Shown piece by piece: positions 33,331 to 46,200 of a stretch of DNA of 64,000 nt (within the stretch, counting starts at the first letter, position 1; each line of letters opens with the position of its first letter). Source of the stretch: Escarpia spicata (Eukaryota; Annelida; Polychaeta; Sabellida; Siboglinidae); the NCBI GenBank assembly GCA_963995525.1, contig OZ023207.1, positions 34,920,792-34,984,791 on the forward strand, given 5' to 3'. Position numbers and translations under genes: made by a program. The notes below the pieces were generated by a model. That model did no database searches and was not told the origin of the DNA. It saw nothing but the letters and a program-made list of their open reading frames with translations.

Positions 33331-34955
33331 TTGTGAGTGTGTGTGCGTGTGTGTTTTAAGGTCATTGTGTTGTGTTGTAGTTGGGAGTTTGTGTATTATC
33401 GGCCAGTGTTTGTGTGTTTTAGGCCGGCGTTTATGTGTTATCTGTCGGCTCTTACTTGTTTTATGCCAGTGCTTTTGTGTTGAAGGTGAGTGTTTGTGTT
33501 TTATAGTTCAGTTTTGTGCGATGTAAGTCGGTGGTTTGTGATCCAGGTCGGAGATTATGTTTTTTATACCGGTATTCGCGTGTTGTACTTGGGTATGTGT
33601 GCTATAGGTTGGTGTTGAAATGTCATTGTTTTGGTGAAGTACGGTTGTTTTGGTGAAGTGTCGGTGTTTTAGGCCGGGATTTGTTTGTTATAGATTGGAG
33701 TTTGTTTGTCTTAGCCCGGTGTTTGTGTTTTGCAGGTGGGTGTTTATGAGCGATATGTCAGTGTTTATGTGTTGTGTGTGGGTGTTTGTGTGTTGTAGTT
33801 GGATGTGTTTTTTTATATATTTTGGTGTTTGTGCGTTGAACGTCAATATTTGCGTGTTTTTTTATTTTGTTTATTGTGTTGTAGGTTAGTGTTTTTGATT
33901 TATTGTTCGGTGTTTGTGTGTTGCATATCTGTGTTTGTGTGCCATATGTCAGTATTTGTGTAATTGATCCCTTTGTACGTGTGTTATAGGCCGGTACTTG
34001 TTTATTTTAAGCCGTTTTGTGTGTGTTGTAGGTATGTGTTTCTGTGTTTTAGGACGGTGTTTGTGTGTCGTACATGGGTGTTTATGTGCTATCAGTCGGT
34101 GTTTGTGTGTTTTAGTATGTTGTTTGTGTATTGTTGTAGTTGTGTGTTTGTGTGTTGTAGTTGAGTGATTGTGTTTTATAGTTCGGTTTTTGTGTGTTGT
34201 AACTCGGTGACTGTTTGTTGTAAGGTAATATTTTGTGTGTTTTGGTATTTGTTTATTGTATTGTAGTTTTGTGTTTGTGTTTATATGTCGGTGTTTGTGG
34301 TTGTATGTCGGTGTTTGTGTGCCATACGTCAGCATTTGTGTATTTTAGCCCTTTGTACGTGTGTTATACGCCGGTACTTGTGTATTTTAGACCGTTGTCT
34401 GTGTGTTAACGGTCGGTGCTTATTTGGTTTTGGCCGGTGGTTTTTGTGTTGTGGGTGGGTGTTTGTGTTTTATGGTTCGGTTTTGTGTGATGTAAGTCAG
34501 TGGTTTATGTTCTAGGTCGGAGATTGTGTGTTTTAGACCGGTATTTGCTTGTTATAGTTGGGTATGTGTGTTATAGGTCGATGTTTACGTGTTGTAAGGT
34601 CATTGTTTTGGGGAAGTGTCGGTGTTTTAGGCCGGGATTTTGGTGAAGTACGGTGTTTTGGTGAAATGTCGGTGTCTTAGGCCGGGGTTTGTTTGTTATA
34701 GTTTGGAGTTTGTTTGTCTTAGCCTGGTTTTTGTGTTTTGTATGTTGGTGGTTATGTGCAATAGTTCAATATTTGTGTATTTTAGCCCTTTGTACTTGTG
34801 TTATAGGCCGGTAATTGTTTATTTTAGGCCGTTGTTTATGTGTTGTATGTAGATATTTCTGTGTTTTGAGACGGTGTTTGTGTGTCGTAGTTGGTGGGTG
34901 TTTATGTATTATGTATGTGGCTGTTTGTGTGTTTTAGGTGGGTGCTTGTTTGTTT
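31570..34955. repeat. 21-bp G/T-rich minisatellite, right block
   Basis: The same family as the left block continues for 3.4 kb. Local higher-order duplication is visible. A stretch with GTGTGCCATAGATCAGTATTTGTG, TTTTAGCCCTTTGTACGTGTG and TTATAGGCCGGT recurs near 32,510-32,580, 32,640-32,710, 33,930-34,000, 34,315-34,380 and 34,755-34,820. A block with TTTTGGTGAAGTGTCGG recurs near 31,930, 33,650 and 34,610-34,670. So blocks of several hundred bases were copied after single units had diverged. Confidence 0.95.
33268..33352. repeat. (TG)n microsatellite within the minisatellite
   Basis: GTGTGTGTATGTGTGTG passes into a pure TG run of about 40 bases, then GTTGTGAGTGTGTGTGCG. It is a local collapse of the GTTTGTGTG unit to a dinucleotide. 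Confidence 0.95.
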
Positions 34956-34959
34956 TACT

Positions 34960-37204
34960 CCGTTATATCAGGCGGGTGGAGGATAGGGGGCGCCACTCTG
35001 TAGCGACCCTAGGCTTGTTCCCGTGTGTCGTCGTTTTTGTATTGTTGTGGTGGTTGTGGGTGTTTTTTTCTCGAAGAACTGTGCATGCACGTGTATAACC
35101 ATGGGAGGAAAGTGTCTGCTGTTTATCATCATGTGGTACCTCATTTGTGACTTTGTGCCAGCGATTTTCATCGCTGGTGACCACGGCCCGGGATATTCAG
35201 CCATTTTGATCAGGTACTCTCGCGAGTTTTTGTTTACATTTCGGCACACCACTACACCCGACCTGAAACTGCCTCTTATTGAATTTACTGAGACCGTTGG
35301 GAACGACGACAGGAAGAAGAAGAAGAGAGGTTCTAGAGGATATGTGAGAGAAAGACTGAAAAGGCGTGGCAGTAGACACCCTCTCCCCACCATCACTCTC
35401 TCGAGTATAAGATCGCTACAGAACAAGATGGACGAACTTTTGGCCTTGACCCAGTTTGATGGTGACTTTCGTCGCTGTAACCTGATGTGTTTTACGGAAA
35501 CTGGCTAAATGAGAACGTTTATGAAAATTGTGTTTCTCTTCCTGGCTACACTATGATTCGAGCGGACAGAGACAGCAGCAAGGCCCAGAAGAGGGTGGGT
35601 GGAGGTGTCTGCATGTATGTCAGTGACAAGTGGGCTAAACAGTACAATGTGCGGGAGCGAGTGTGTACTCGAGATTATGAACTGATTCACGTGTCATTCC
35701 GTCCGTATTACTTACCTCGTGATTTCGGCCAGCTGACTGTTATTCTCGTCTACGTACCAGGCCCTGACTTCAAACCTGCCGCCGAGAGAATTGCCGATAG
35801 TTACAACGCCGCTGCATCCCGGTGTGCAGATCAACCAGTTTTTATCGCAGGAGATGTTAACCAGTGTGATCTTCCTTCTCATCTTCCAACCCTCCAGCAA
35901 TATGTGTTGTGCCCCACCCGTCTCAATCGGACTATTGACTTGTGCTTTGGAAATATAGAGAACTCTAACAAGTCTGTGTGTAGGCCACCACTTGGCCGCA
36001 CTGATCATAACGTTGTGCATTTGTGCCGAAGTACAGACAAAAGCTGAAGTCAAAAAACCTGCTCTGACCCCTCTGAACTTGCGGACACTGTGTCGTCTTA
36101 TGTCAAATTCTGTGAAGAGTCAGTCATCAAAACCAGGACAGTGCGCGTGTACCCGAACAACAAGCCCTGGATAAGGAAGGACCTTAATGTGCACCTGAAT
36201 CAAAAGAAACTTGCCTTTCTGCAGGGAAAGAAGGATGAATATCACGACAAAGAAAATGAATTTAGAAGGCTTGCTAGGATTGCCAAACTTGAATTCAAGA
36301 ACAAAGTTGAGGGAAAATTTCGGACTGGTAATGCTAGAGAGGCATGGAATGGACTCAAAACTATGATGGGTAAGCAACAAATCAAGCAGCCTGTGTACCA
36401 TACTAGTGATCCCGTTACTGCAGCAAATAAACTTAACCGTTTTTATGCTCGGTTTGATGTTAATGATTTTCGTGGTCAATGTACATCTCTGTGCCAGACT
36501 GTTGTACCGGAACACATTGAACTCTCTAAGGATGAGGTAGTGAAAACTTTCAACAGATTGAACGCACACAAAGCTTCAAGCCCTGATGGAGTGAAAAACA
36601 AAGTCTTAAAGACGTGTGCGGCTCAGCTGGGCAGGATTTTCACTACCATATTCCAGGCTCTGCTAGACTCTCTCATTGTACCCCTGGCATGGAAAACCTC
36701 TATGATTATCCCTGTACCAAAGAAACCTAGTGCCAGCCAGTTAAATGACTTTCGTCCAGTAGCACTTACCTCCACCTTAGCTAAAGGCATGGAGAAGATT
36801 GTACTCAGTCGTTTGCTGCTTGATGTGTCTGCATATCTTGATCCTCTCCAGTTTCCTTATAAAGCCCGTAGGGGTGTTGAAGATGATTCTCTCTTGTTGT
36901 TTAATCTGTTTTCACAGCATCTTGAAGACTCCAAAGCCTACATCAGAGTGTTGTTCATAGATTTTTCGAGTGTGTTTAATACAATCGAACCTTACGTTCT
37001 TTTTAAGCGCTTGGTTGATGTAAGCCCAAATATTGTTCTTTTGAAAGACCGTCCACAGCGTGTTAGTATTCAGGATTGTATGTCAGATGAGATTATTGTA
37101 AATTCCGGCGCACCCTAGGGCTGTGTCCTCTCGCCGACACTTTTTTCAATATACACAGATCACATGAGGTGTCAGACCTCCTCTAACTGGCAATTGAAAT
37201 TTGC
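34960..37204 (+). mobile_element. CR1/L2-like LINE, ORF2 broken and cut within the reverse transcriptase
   Basis: A start at 35,101 in ACCATGG context opens ORF2. The endonuclease carries SSIRSLQNKMDE (about 35,400), TETG at a frameshift, WLNENVYEN, GGGVCMYVSDKW, FIAGDVNQCD and LGRTDHNVVHL (about 35,990-36,020). The reverse transcriptase has SSPDGVKNKVLK, LNDFRPVALTSTLAKGMEK, motif A RVLFIDFSSVFNTI (about 36,945-36,985) and motif B GAP-stop-GCVLSPTLF. Damage: a one-base loss near 35,497 splits the TETWL motif; a further frame problem lies near 36,025-36,065 with TGA at 36,045-36,047; the motif B Gln codon is TAG (37,116-37,118). The sequence is replaced by satellite at 37,205, before motif C. 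The copy is inactive yet better preserved than the other LINEs in the window. Confidence 0.9.
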
Positions 37205-40200
37205 AACTCAGCATTTGGGATCGTTTTTAACTGTTGATTACCCGCTGTAAATGAAAACTAACCGTCAGAAAACGTCTAGATTGCTGTAATAGTGACCTGA
37301 AGTGTAAAACAAGCGAAATATTATGCTATCACTTCGAATTGATCGATACTCAGCATTTGGGAACGTTTTTAACTATTGATTACCCCCTATAAATTAAAAA
37401 TAACCGTCAGAAAACGTCTACATTGCTGTAAATGTGAGCTGTACGGTTATACACGCGAAATATTATGTTATGCCATTGAATTGAACAATATTCAGCATTT
37501 TGCATCATTTTAAAGTGTTGATTACCCCCTATAAATGAAAACAAACCGTCAGAAAACGTCTAGAATGCTCTGAATGTAAGCCGTACGGTGAAACATACGA
37601 AATATTATGTTATATCATTGAATTGAACGATATTCAGCATATGGTAACGGTTTTAACTTTTGATTACCCCTTATATATGAAAACTAACCGTCAGAAAATG
37701 TCTAGATTACTGTCGTAGAGAACTGTACGTTCATGCAAGAGAAATATTATGCTATCAGTTTGAATTGATTGAAACTCAGCATTTGGGATCGTTTTTAACT
37801 GTTGATTACCCGCTGTAAATGAAAACTAACCGTCAGAAAACGTCTAAGATTGCTGTAATAGTGACCTGAAGTGTCAAGCAATCGAAATATTATGCTATCA
37901 CTTTGAATTGATCGATACTCAGCATTTGGGAACGTTTTTAACTGTTGATTACCCCCTATAAATGAAAAATAACCGTCAGAAAACGTCTACATTGCTGTGA
38001 ATGTGAGCTGTACGGTTATACACGAGAAACATTGTGTTATGCATTGAATTGAACGATATTCAGAATTTTGCATCGTTTTAAAGTGTTGATTACCCCTTAT
38101 AAATGAAAACTAACCATCAGAAAACGTCTACAATGCTGTGAATGTAAGCCGAACGGTGATACATACGAAATATTATGTTATATCATTGAAATGAACGATA
38201 TTCAGCATTTGGCAACGTTTTTAACTTTTCTTTACCCCCTATAAATGAAAACTAACCGTCAGAAAATGTCTAGACTACTGTGATAGTGAACTGTACGATC
38301 ATACAAAAAAAATATTATGCTATCACTTCGAATTGATTGATACTCAGTATTTGGGAACGTTTTTAACTGTTGATTACCCCCTATAAATGAAAACAAACCG
38401 TCAGAAAACGTGTACATTGCTGTAAATGTTAGCTATACGGTTATACACGCGAAATATTATGTTAAGCCATTGAATTGAACAATATTCAGCATTTTGCATC
38501 ATTTTAAAGTGTTGACTACCCCCTATAAATGAAAACTAACCGTCAGAAAACGTCTAGAATGCTCTGAATGTAAGCCGTACGGTGAAACATACGAAATATT
38601 ATGTTATATCATTGAATTTAACGATATTCAGCATATGGTAACGTTTTTAACTTTTGATTACCCCTTATATATGAAAACTAACCGTCAGAAAATGTCTAGA
38701 TTACTGTCGTAGAGAACTGTTCGTTCATGCAAGAGAAATATTATGTTATCAGTTTGAATTGATTGAAACTCAGCATTTGGGATCGTTTTTAACTGTTGAT
38801 TACCCGCTGTAAATGAAAACTAACCGTCAGAAAACGTCTAGATTGCTGTAATAGTGACCTGAAGTGTCAAACAAGCGAAATATTATGCTATCAGTTCGAA
38901 TTGATCGATACTCAGCATTTGGGAACGTTTTTAACTGTTGATTACCCGCTATAAATGAAAAATAACCGTCAGAAAACGTCTACATTGCTGTGAATGTGAG
39001 CTGTACGGTTATACACGAGAAACATTATGTTATGCCATTGAATAAAACGATATTCAGAATTTTGCATCGTTTTAAAGTGTTGATTACCCCCTATAAATGA
39101 AAACTAACCATCAGAAAACGTCTACAATGCTGTGATTGTAAGCCGAACGGTGATACATACGAAATATTATGTAATATAATTGAAATGAACGATATTCAGC
39201 ATTTGGCAACGTTTTTAACTTTTCTTTATCCCCTATAAATGAAAACTAACCGTCAGAAAATGTATAGACTACTCTGATAGTGAACTGTACGATCATACAA
39301 GAGAAATATTATGCTATCACTTCGAATTGATTCATACTCAGCATTTGGGAACGTTTTAAAATGTTGATTACCCCCTATAAATGAAAACAAACCGTCAGAA
39401 AACGTGTACATTGCTGTAAATGTTAGCTGTACGGTTATACACGCGAAATATTATGTTATGCCATTGAATTGAACAATATTCAGCATTTTGCATCATTTTA
39501 AAGTGATGATTACCTCCTATAAATGAAAACTAACCGTCAGAAAACGTCTACAATGCTGTGATTGTAAGCCGAACAGTGATACATAAGAAATATTATGTTA
39601 TATCATTGAAATGAACGATATTCAGCATTTGGCAACGTTTTTAACTTTTCTTTACCCCCTATAAATGAAAACTAACCGTCAGAAAATGTCTACACTATTG
39701 TGATAGTGAACTGTACGTTCATACAAGAGAAATATTATGCTATCACTTCGAATTGATTCATACTCAGCATTTGGGAACGTTTTTAACTGTTGATTACCCC
39801 CTATAAATGAAAACAAACCGTCAGAAAACGTGTATATTGCTGTAAATGTGAGCTGTACGGTTCTACACGAGAAATATTATGTTATGCCATTGAATTGAAC
39901 AATATTCAGCATTTTGCATCATTTTAAAGTGTTGATTACCCCCTATAAATGAAAAATAACCGTCAGAAAACGTCTACATTGCTGTGAATGTGAGCTGTAC
40001 GGTTATAAACGAGAAACATTATGTTATGCATTGAATTGAACGCTATTCAGAATTTTGCATCGTTTTAAAGTGTTGATTACCCCTTATAAATGAAAACTAA
40101 CCATCAGAAAACGTCTAGAATGCTCTGAATGTAAGCCGTACGGTGAAACATACGAAATATTATGTTATATCATTGAATTGAACGATATTCAGCATATGGT

Positions 40201-43200
40201 AACGGTTTTAACTTTTGATTACCCCTTATATATGAAAACTAACCGTCAGAAAATGTCTAGATTACTGTCGTAGAGAACTGTTCGTTCATGCAAGAGAAAT
40301 ATTATGCTATCAGTTTGAATTGATTGAAACTCATCATTTGGGATCGTTTTTAACTGTTGATTACCCGCTGTAAATGAAAACTAACCGTCAGAAAACGTCT
40401 AGATTGCTGTAATAGTGACCTGAAGTGTCAAACAAGCGAAATATTATGCTATCACTTCGAATTGATTGAAACTCAGAATTTGGGAACGTTTTTAACTGTT
40501 GATTAACCCCTATAAATGAAAAATAACCGTCAGAAAACGTCTACATTGCTGTGAATGTGAGCTGTACGGTTATACACGAGAAACATTATGTTATGCATTG
40601 AATTGAACGCTATTCAGAATTTTGCATCGTTTTAAAGTGTTGATTACCCCTTATAAATGAAAACTAACCATCAGAAAACGTATACAATGCTGTGAATGTA
40701 AGCCGAACGGTGATACATACGAAATATTATGTTATATCATTGAAATGAACGATATTCAGCATTTGGCAACGTTTTTAACTTTTCTTTACCCCCTATAAAT
40801 GAAAACTAACCGTCAGAAAATGTCTAGACTACTGTGATAGTGAACTGTACGATCATACAAGAAAAATATTATGCTATCACTTCGAATTGATTCATACTCA
40901 GTATTTGGGAACGTTTTTAACTGTTGATTACCCCCTATAAATGAAAACAAACCGTCAGAAAACGTGTACATTGCTGTAAATGTTAGCTGTACGGTTATAC
41001 AAGCGAAATATTATGTTAAGCCATTGAATTGAACAATATTCAGCATTTTGCATCGTTTTAAAGTGTTGACTTCCCCCTATAAATGAAAACTAACCGTCAG
41101 AAAACGTCTAGAATGCTCTGAATGTAAGCCGTACGGTGAAACATACGAAATATTATGTTATATCATTGAATTTAACGATATTCAGCATATGGTAACGTTT
41201 TTAACTTTTGATTACCCCTTATATATGAAAACTAACCGACAGAAAATGTCTAGATTACTGTCGTAGAGAACTGTTCGTTCATGCAAGAGAAATATTATGC
41301 TATCAGTTTGAATTGATTGAAACTCATCATTTGGGATCGTTTTTAACTGTTGATTACCCGCTGTAAATGAAAACTAACCGTCAGAAAACGTCTAGATTGC
41401 TGTAATAGTGACCTGAAGTGTCAAACAAGCGAAATATTATGCTATCACTTCGAATTGATCGATACTCAGCATTTGGGAACGTTTTTAACTGTTGATTACC
41501 CCCTATAAATGAAAAATAACCGTCAGAAAACGTCTACATTGCTGTGAATGTGAGCTGTACGGTTATACACGAGAAACATTATGTTATGCCATAGAATTAA
41601 ACGATATTCAGAATTTTTGCATCGTTTTAAAGTGTTGATTACCCCCTATAAATGAAAACTAACCATCAGAAAACGTCTACAATGCTGTGATTGTAAGCCG
41701 AACGGTGATACATACGAAATATTATGTTATATCATTGAAATGAACGATATTCAGCATTTGGCAACGTTTTTAACTTTTCTTTACCCCCTATAAATGAAAA
41801 CTAACCGTCAGAAAATGTATAGACTACTGTGATAGTGAACTGTACGATCATACAAGAGAAATATTATGCTATCACTTCGAATTGATTCATACTCAGCATT
41901 TGGGAACGTTTTAAACTGTTGATTACCCCCTATAAATGAAAACAAACCGTCAGAAAACGTGTACATTGCTGTAAATGTGAGATGTACGGTTATACACGAG
42001 AAATATTATGTTATGCCATTGAATTGAACAATATTCAGCATTTTGCATTATTTTAAAGTGTTGATTACCCCTTATAAATGAAAAATAACCGTCAGAAAAC
42101 GTCTACATTGCTGTGAATGTGAGCTGTACGGTTATACACGAGAAACATTATGTTATGCCATTGAATTAAACGATATTCAGAATTTTGCATCGTTTTAAAG
42201 TGTTGATTACCCCCTATAAATGAAAACTAACCATCAGAAAACGTCTACAATGCTGTGATTGTAAGCCGAACGGTGATACATATGAAATATTATGTTATAT
42301 AATTGAAATGAACGATATTCAGCATTTGGCAACGTTTTTAACTTTTCTTTATCCCCTATAAATGAAAACTAACCGTCAGAAAATGTATAGACTACTGTGA
42401 TAGTGAACTGTACGATCATACCAGAGAAATATTATGCTATCACTTCGAATTGATTCATACTCAGCATTTGGGAACGTTTTAAACTGTTGATTACCCCCTA
42501 TAAATGAAAACAAACCGTCAGAAAACGTGTACATTGCTGTAAATGTTAGCTGTACGGTTATACACGCGAAATATTATGTTATGCCATTGAATTGAACAAT
42601 ATTCAGCATTTTGCATCATTTTAAAGTGATGATTACCTCCTATAAATGAAAACTAACCGTCAGAAAACGTCTACAATGCTGTGATTGTAAGCCGAACAGT
42701 GATACATAAGAAATATTATGTTATATCATTGAAATGAACGATATTCAGCATTTGGCAACGTTTTTAACTTTTCTTTACCCCCTATAAATGAAAACTAACC
42801 GTCAGAAAATGTCTAGACTACTGTGATAGTGAACTGTACGATCATACAAGAGAAATATTATGCTATCACTTCGAATTGATTCATACTCAGCATTTGGGAA
42901 CGTTTTAAAATGTTGATTACCCCCTATAAATGAAAACAAACCGTCAGAAAACGTGTACATTGCTGTAAATGTTAGCTGTACGGTTATACACGCGAAATAT
43001 TATGTTATGCCATTGAATTGAACAATATTCAGCATTTTGCATCATATTAAAGTGATGATTACCTCCTATAAATGAAAACTAACCGTCAGAAAACGTCTAC
43101 AATGCTGTGATTGTAAGCCGAACAGTGATACATAAGAATATTATGTTATATCATTGAAATGAACGATATTCAGCATTTGGCAACGTTTTTAACTTTTCTT

Positions 43201-46200
43201 TACCCCCTATAAATGAAAACTAACCGTCAGAAAATGTCTAGACTACTGTCGTAGAGAACTGTACGTTCATGCAAGAGAAATATTATGCTATCAGTTTGAA
43301 TTGATTGAAACTCAGCATTTGGGAACGTTTTTAACTGTTGATTAACCCCTATAAATGAAAAATAACCGTCAGAAAACGTCTACATTGCTGTGAATGTGAG
43401 CTGTACGGTTATACACGAGAAACATTATGTTATGCATTGAATTGAACGCTATTCAGAATTTTGCATCGTTTTAAAGTGTTGATTACCCCTTATAAATGAA
43501 AACTAACCATCAGAAAACGTCTACAATGCTGTGAATGTAAGCCGAACGGTGATATATACGAAATATTATGTTATATCATTGAAATGAACGATATTCAGCA
43601 TTTGGCAACGTTTTTAACTTTTCTTTACCCCCTATAAATGAAAACTAACCGTCAGAAAATGTCTAGACTACTGTGATAGTGAACTGTACGATCATACAAG
43701 AAAAATATTATGCTATCACTTCGAATTGATTCATACTCAGTATTTGGGAACGTTTTTAACTGTTGATTACCCCCTATAAATGAAAACAAACCGTCAGAAA
43801 ACGTGTACATTGCTGTAAATGTTAGCTGTACGGTTATACATGCGAAATATTATGTTAAGCCATTGAATTGAACAATATTCAGCATTTTGCATCATTTTAA
43901 AGTGTTGACTACCCCCTATAAATGAAAACTAACCGTCAGAAAACGTCTAGAATGCTCTGAATGTAAGCCGTACGGTGAAACATACGAAATATTATGTTAT
44001 ATCATTGAATTTAACGATATTCAGCATATGGTAACGTTTTTAACTTTTGATTACCCCTTATATATGAAAACTAACCGTCAGAAAATGTCTAGATTACTGT
44101 CGTAGAGAACTGTTCGTTCATGCAAGAGAAATATTATGCTATCAGTTTGAATTGATTGAAACTCATCATTTGGGATCGTTTTTAACTGTTGATTACCCGC
44201 TGTAAATGAAAACTAACCGTCAGAAAACGTCTAGATTGCTGTAATAGTGACCTGAAGTGTCAAACAAGCGAAATATTATGCTATCACTTCGAATTGATCG
44301 ATACTCAGCATTTGGGAACGTTTTTAACTGTTGATTACCCCCTATAAATGAAAAATAACCGTCAGAAAACGTCTACATTGCTGTGAATGTGAGCTGTACG
44401 GTTATACACGAGAAACATTATGTTATGCCATTGAATTAAACGATATTCAGAATTTTGCATCGTTTTAAAGTGTTGATTACCCCCTATAAATGAAAACTAA
44501 CCATCAGAAAACGTCTACAATGCTGTGATTGTAAGCCGAACGGTGATACATATGAAATATTATGTTATATAATTGAAATGAACGATATTCAGCATTTGGC
44601 AACGTTTTTAACTTTTCTTTATCCCCTATAAATGAAAACTAACCGTCAGAAAATGTATAGACTACTGTGATAGTGAACTGTACGATCATACAAGAGAAAT
44701 ATTATGCTATCACTTCGAATTGATTCATACTCAGCATTTGGGAACGTTTTAAACTGTTGATTACCCCCTATAAATGAAAACAAACCGTCAGAAAACGTGT
44801 ACATTGCTGTAAATGTTAGCTGTACGGTTATACACGCGAAATATTATGTTATGCCATTGAATTGAACAATATTCAGCATTTTGCATCATTTTAAAGTGAT
44901 GATTACCTCCTATAAATGAAAACTAACCGTCAGAAAACGTCTACAATGCTGTGATTGTAAGCCGAACAGTGATACATAAGAAATATTATGTTATATCATT
45001 GAAATGAACGATATTCAGAATTTGGCAACGTTTTTAACTTTTCATTACCCCCTATAAATGAAAACTAACCGTCAGAAAATGTCTAGACTATTGTGATAGT
45101 GAACTGTACGTTCATACAAGAGAAATATTATGCTATCACTTCGAATTGATTCATACTCAGCATTTGGGAACGTTTTTAACTGTTGATTACCCCCTATAAA
45201 TGAAAACAAACCGTCAGAAAACGTGTATATTGCTGTAAATGTGAGCTGTACGGTTCTACACGAGAAATATTATGTTATGCCATTGAATTGAACAATATTC
45301 AGCATTTTGCATCATTTTAAAGTGTTGATTACCCCCTATAAATGAAAAATAACCGTCAGAAAACGTCTACATTGCTGTGAATGTGAGCTGTACGGTTATA
45401 CACGAGAAACATTATGGTATGCCATTGAATTAAACGATATTCAGAATTTTGCATCGTTTTAAAGTGTTGATTACCCCCTATAAATGAAAACTAACCATCA
45501 GAAAACGTCTACAATGCTGTGATTGTAAGCCGAACGGTGATACATACGAAATATTATGTTATATCATTGAAATGAACGATATTCAGCATTTGGCAACGTT
45601 TTTAACTTTTCTTTACCCCCTATAAATGAAAACTAACCGTCAGAAAATGTCTAGACTATTGTGATAGTGAACTGTACGTTCATACAAGAGAAATATTATG
45701 CTATCACTTCGAATTGATTCATACTCAGCATTTGGGAACGTTTTTAACTGTTGATTACCCCCTATAAATGAAAACAAACCGTCAGAAAACGTGTACATTG
45801 CTGTAAATGTGAGCTGTACGGTTATACACGCGAAATATTATGTTATGCCATTGAATTGAACAATATTCAGCATTTTGCATCATTTTAAAGTGTTGATTAC
45901 CCCCTATAAATGAAAACAAACCGTCAGAAAACGTCTAGAATGCTCTGAATGTAAGCCGTACGGAGAAACATACGAAATATTATGTTATATCATTGAATTG
46001 AACGATATTCAGCATATGGTAACGGTTTTAACTTTTGATTACCCCTTATATATGAAAACTAACCGTCAGAAAATGTCTAGATTACTGTCGTAGAGAACTG
46101 TACGTTCATGCAAGAGAAATATTATGCTATCAGTTTGAATTGATTGAAACTCAGCATTTGGGAACGTTTTTAACTGTTGATTACCCCCTATAAATGAAAA

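Noticed and set aside
29847..34852. Long plus-strand reading frames rich in Val, Phe and Cys (for example the 149-codon frame at 29,847-30,296), which look like Cys-rich proteins.
   Set aside because: They are translations of the 21-bp minisatellite. The period is a multiple of three, so frames stay open by default.
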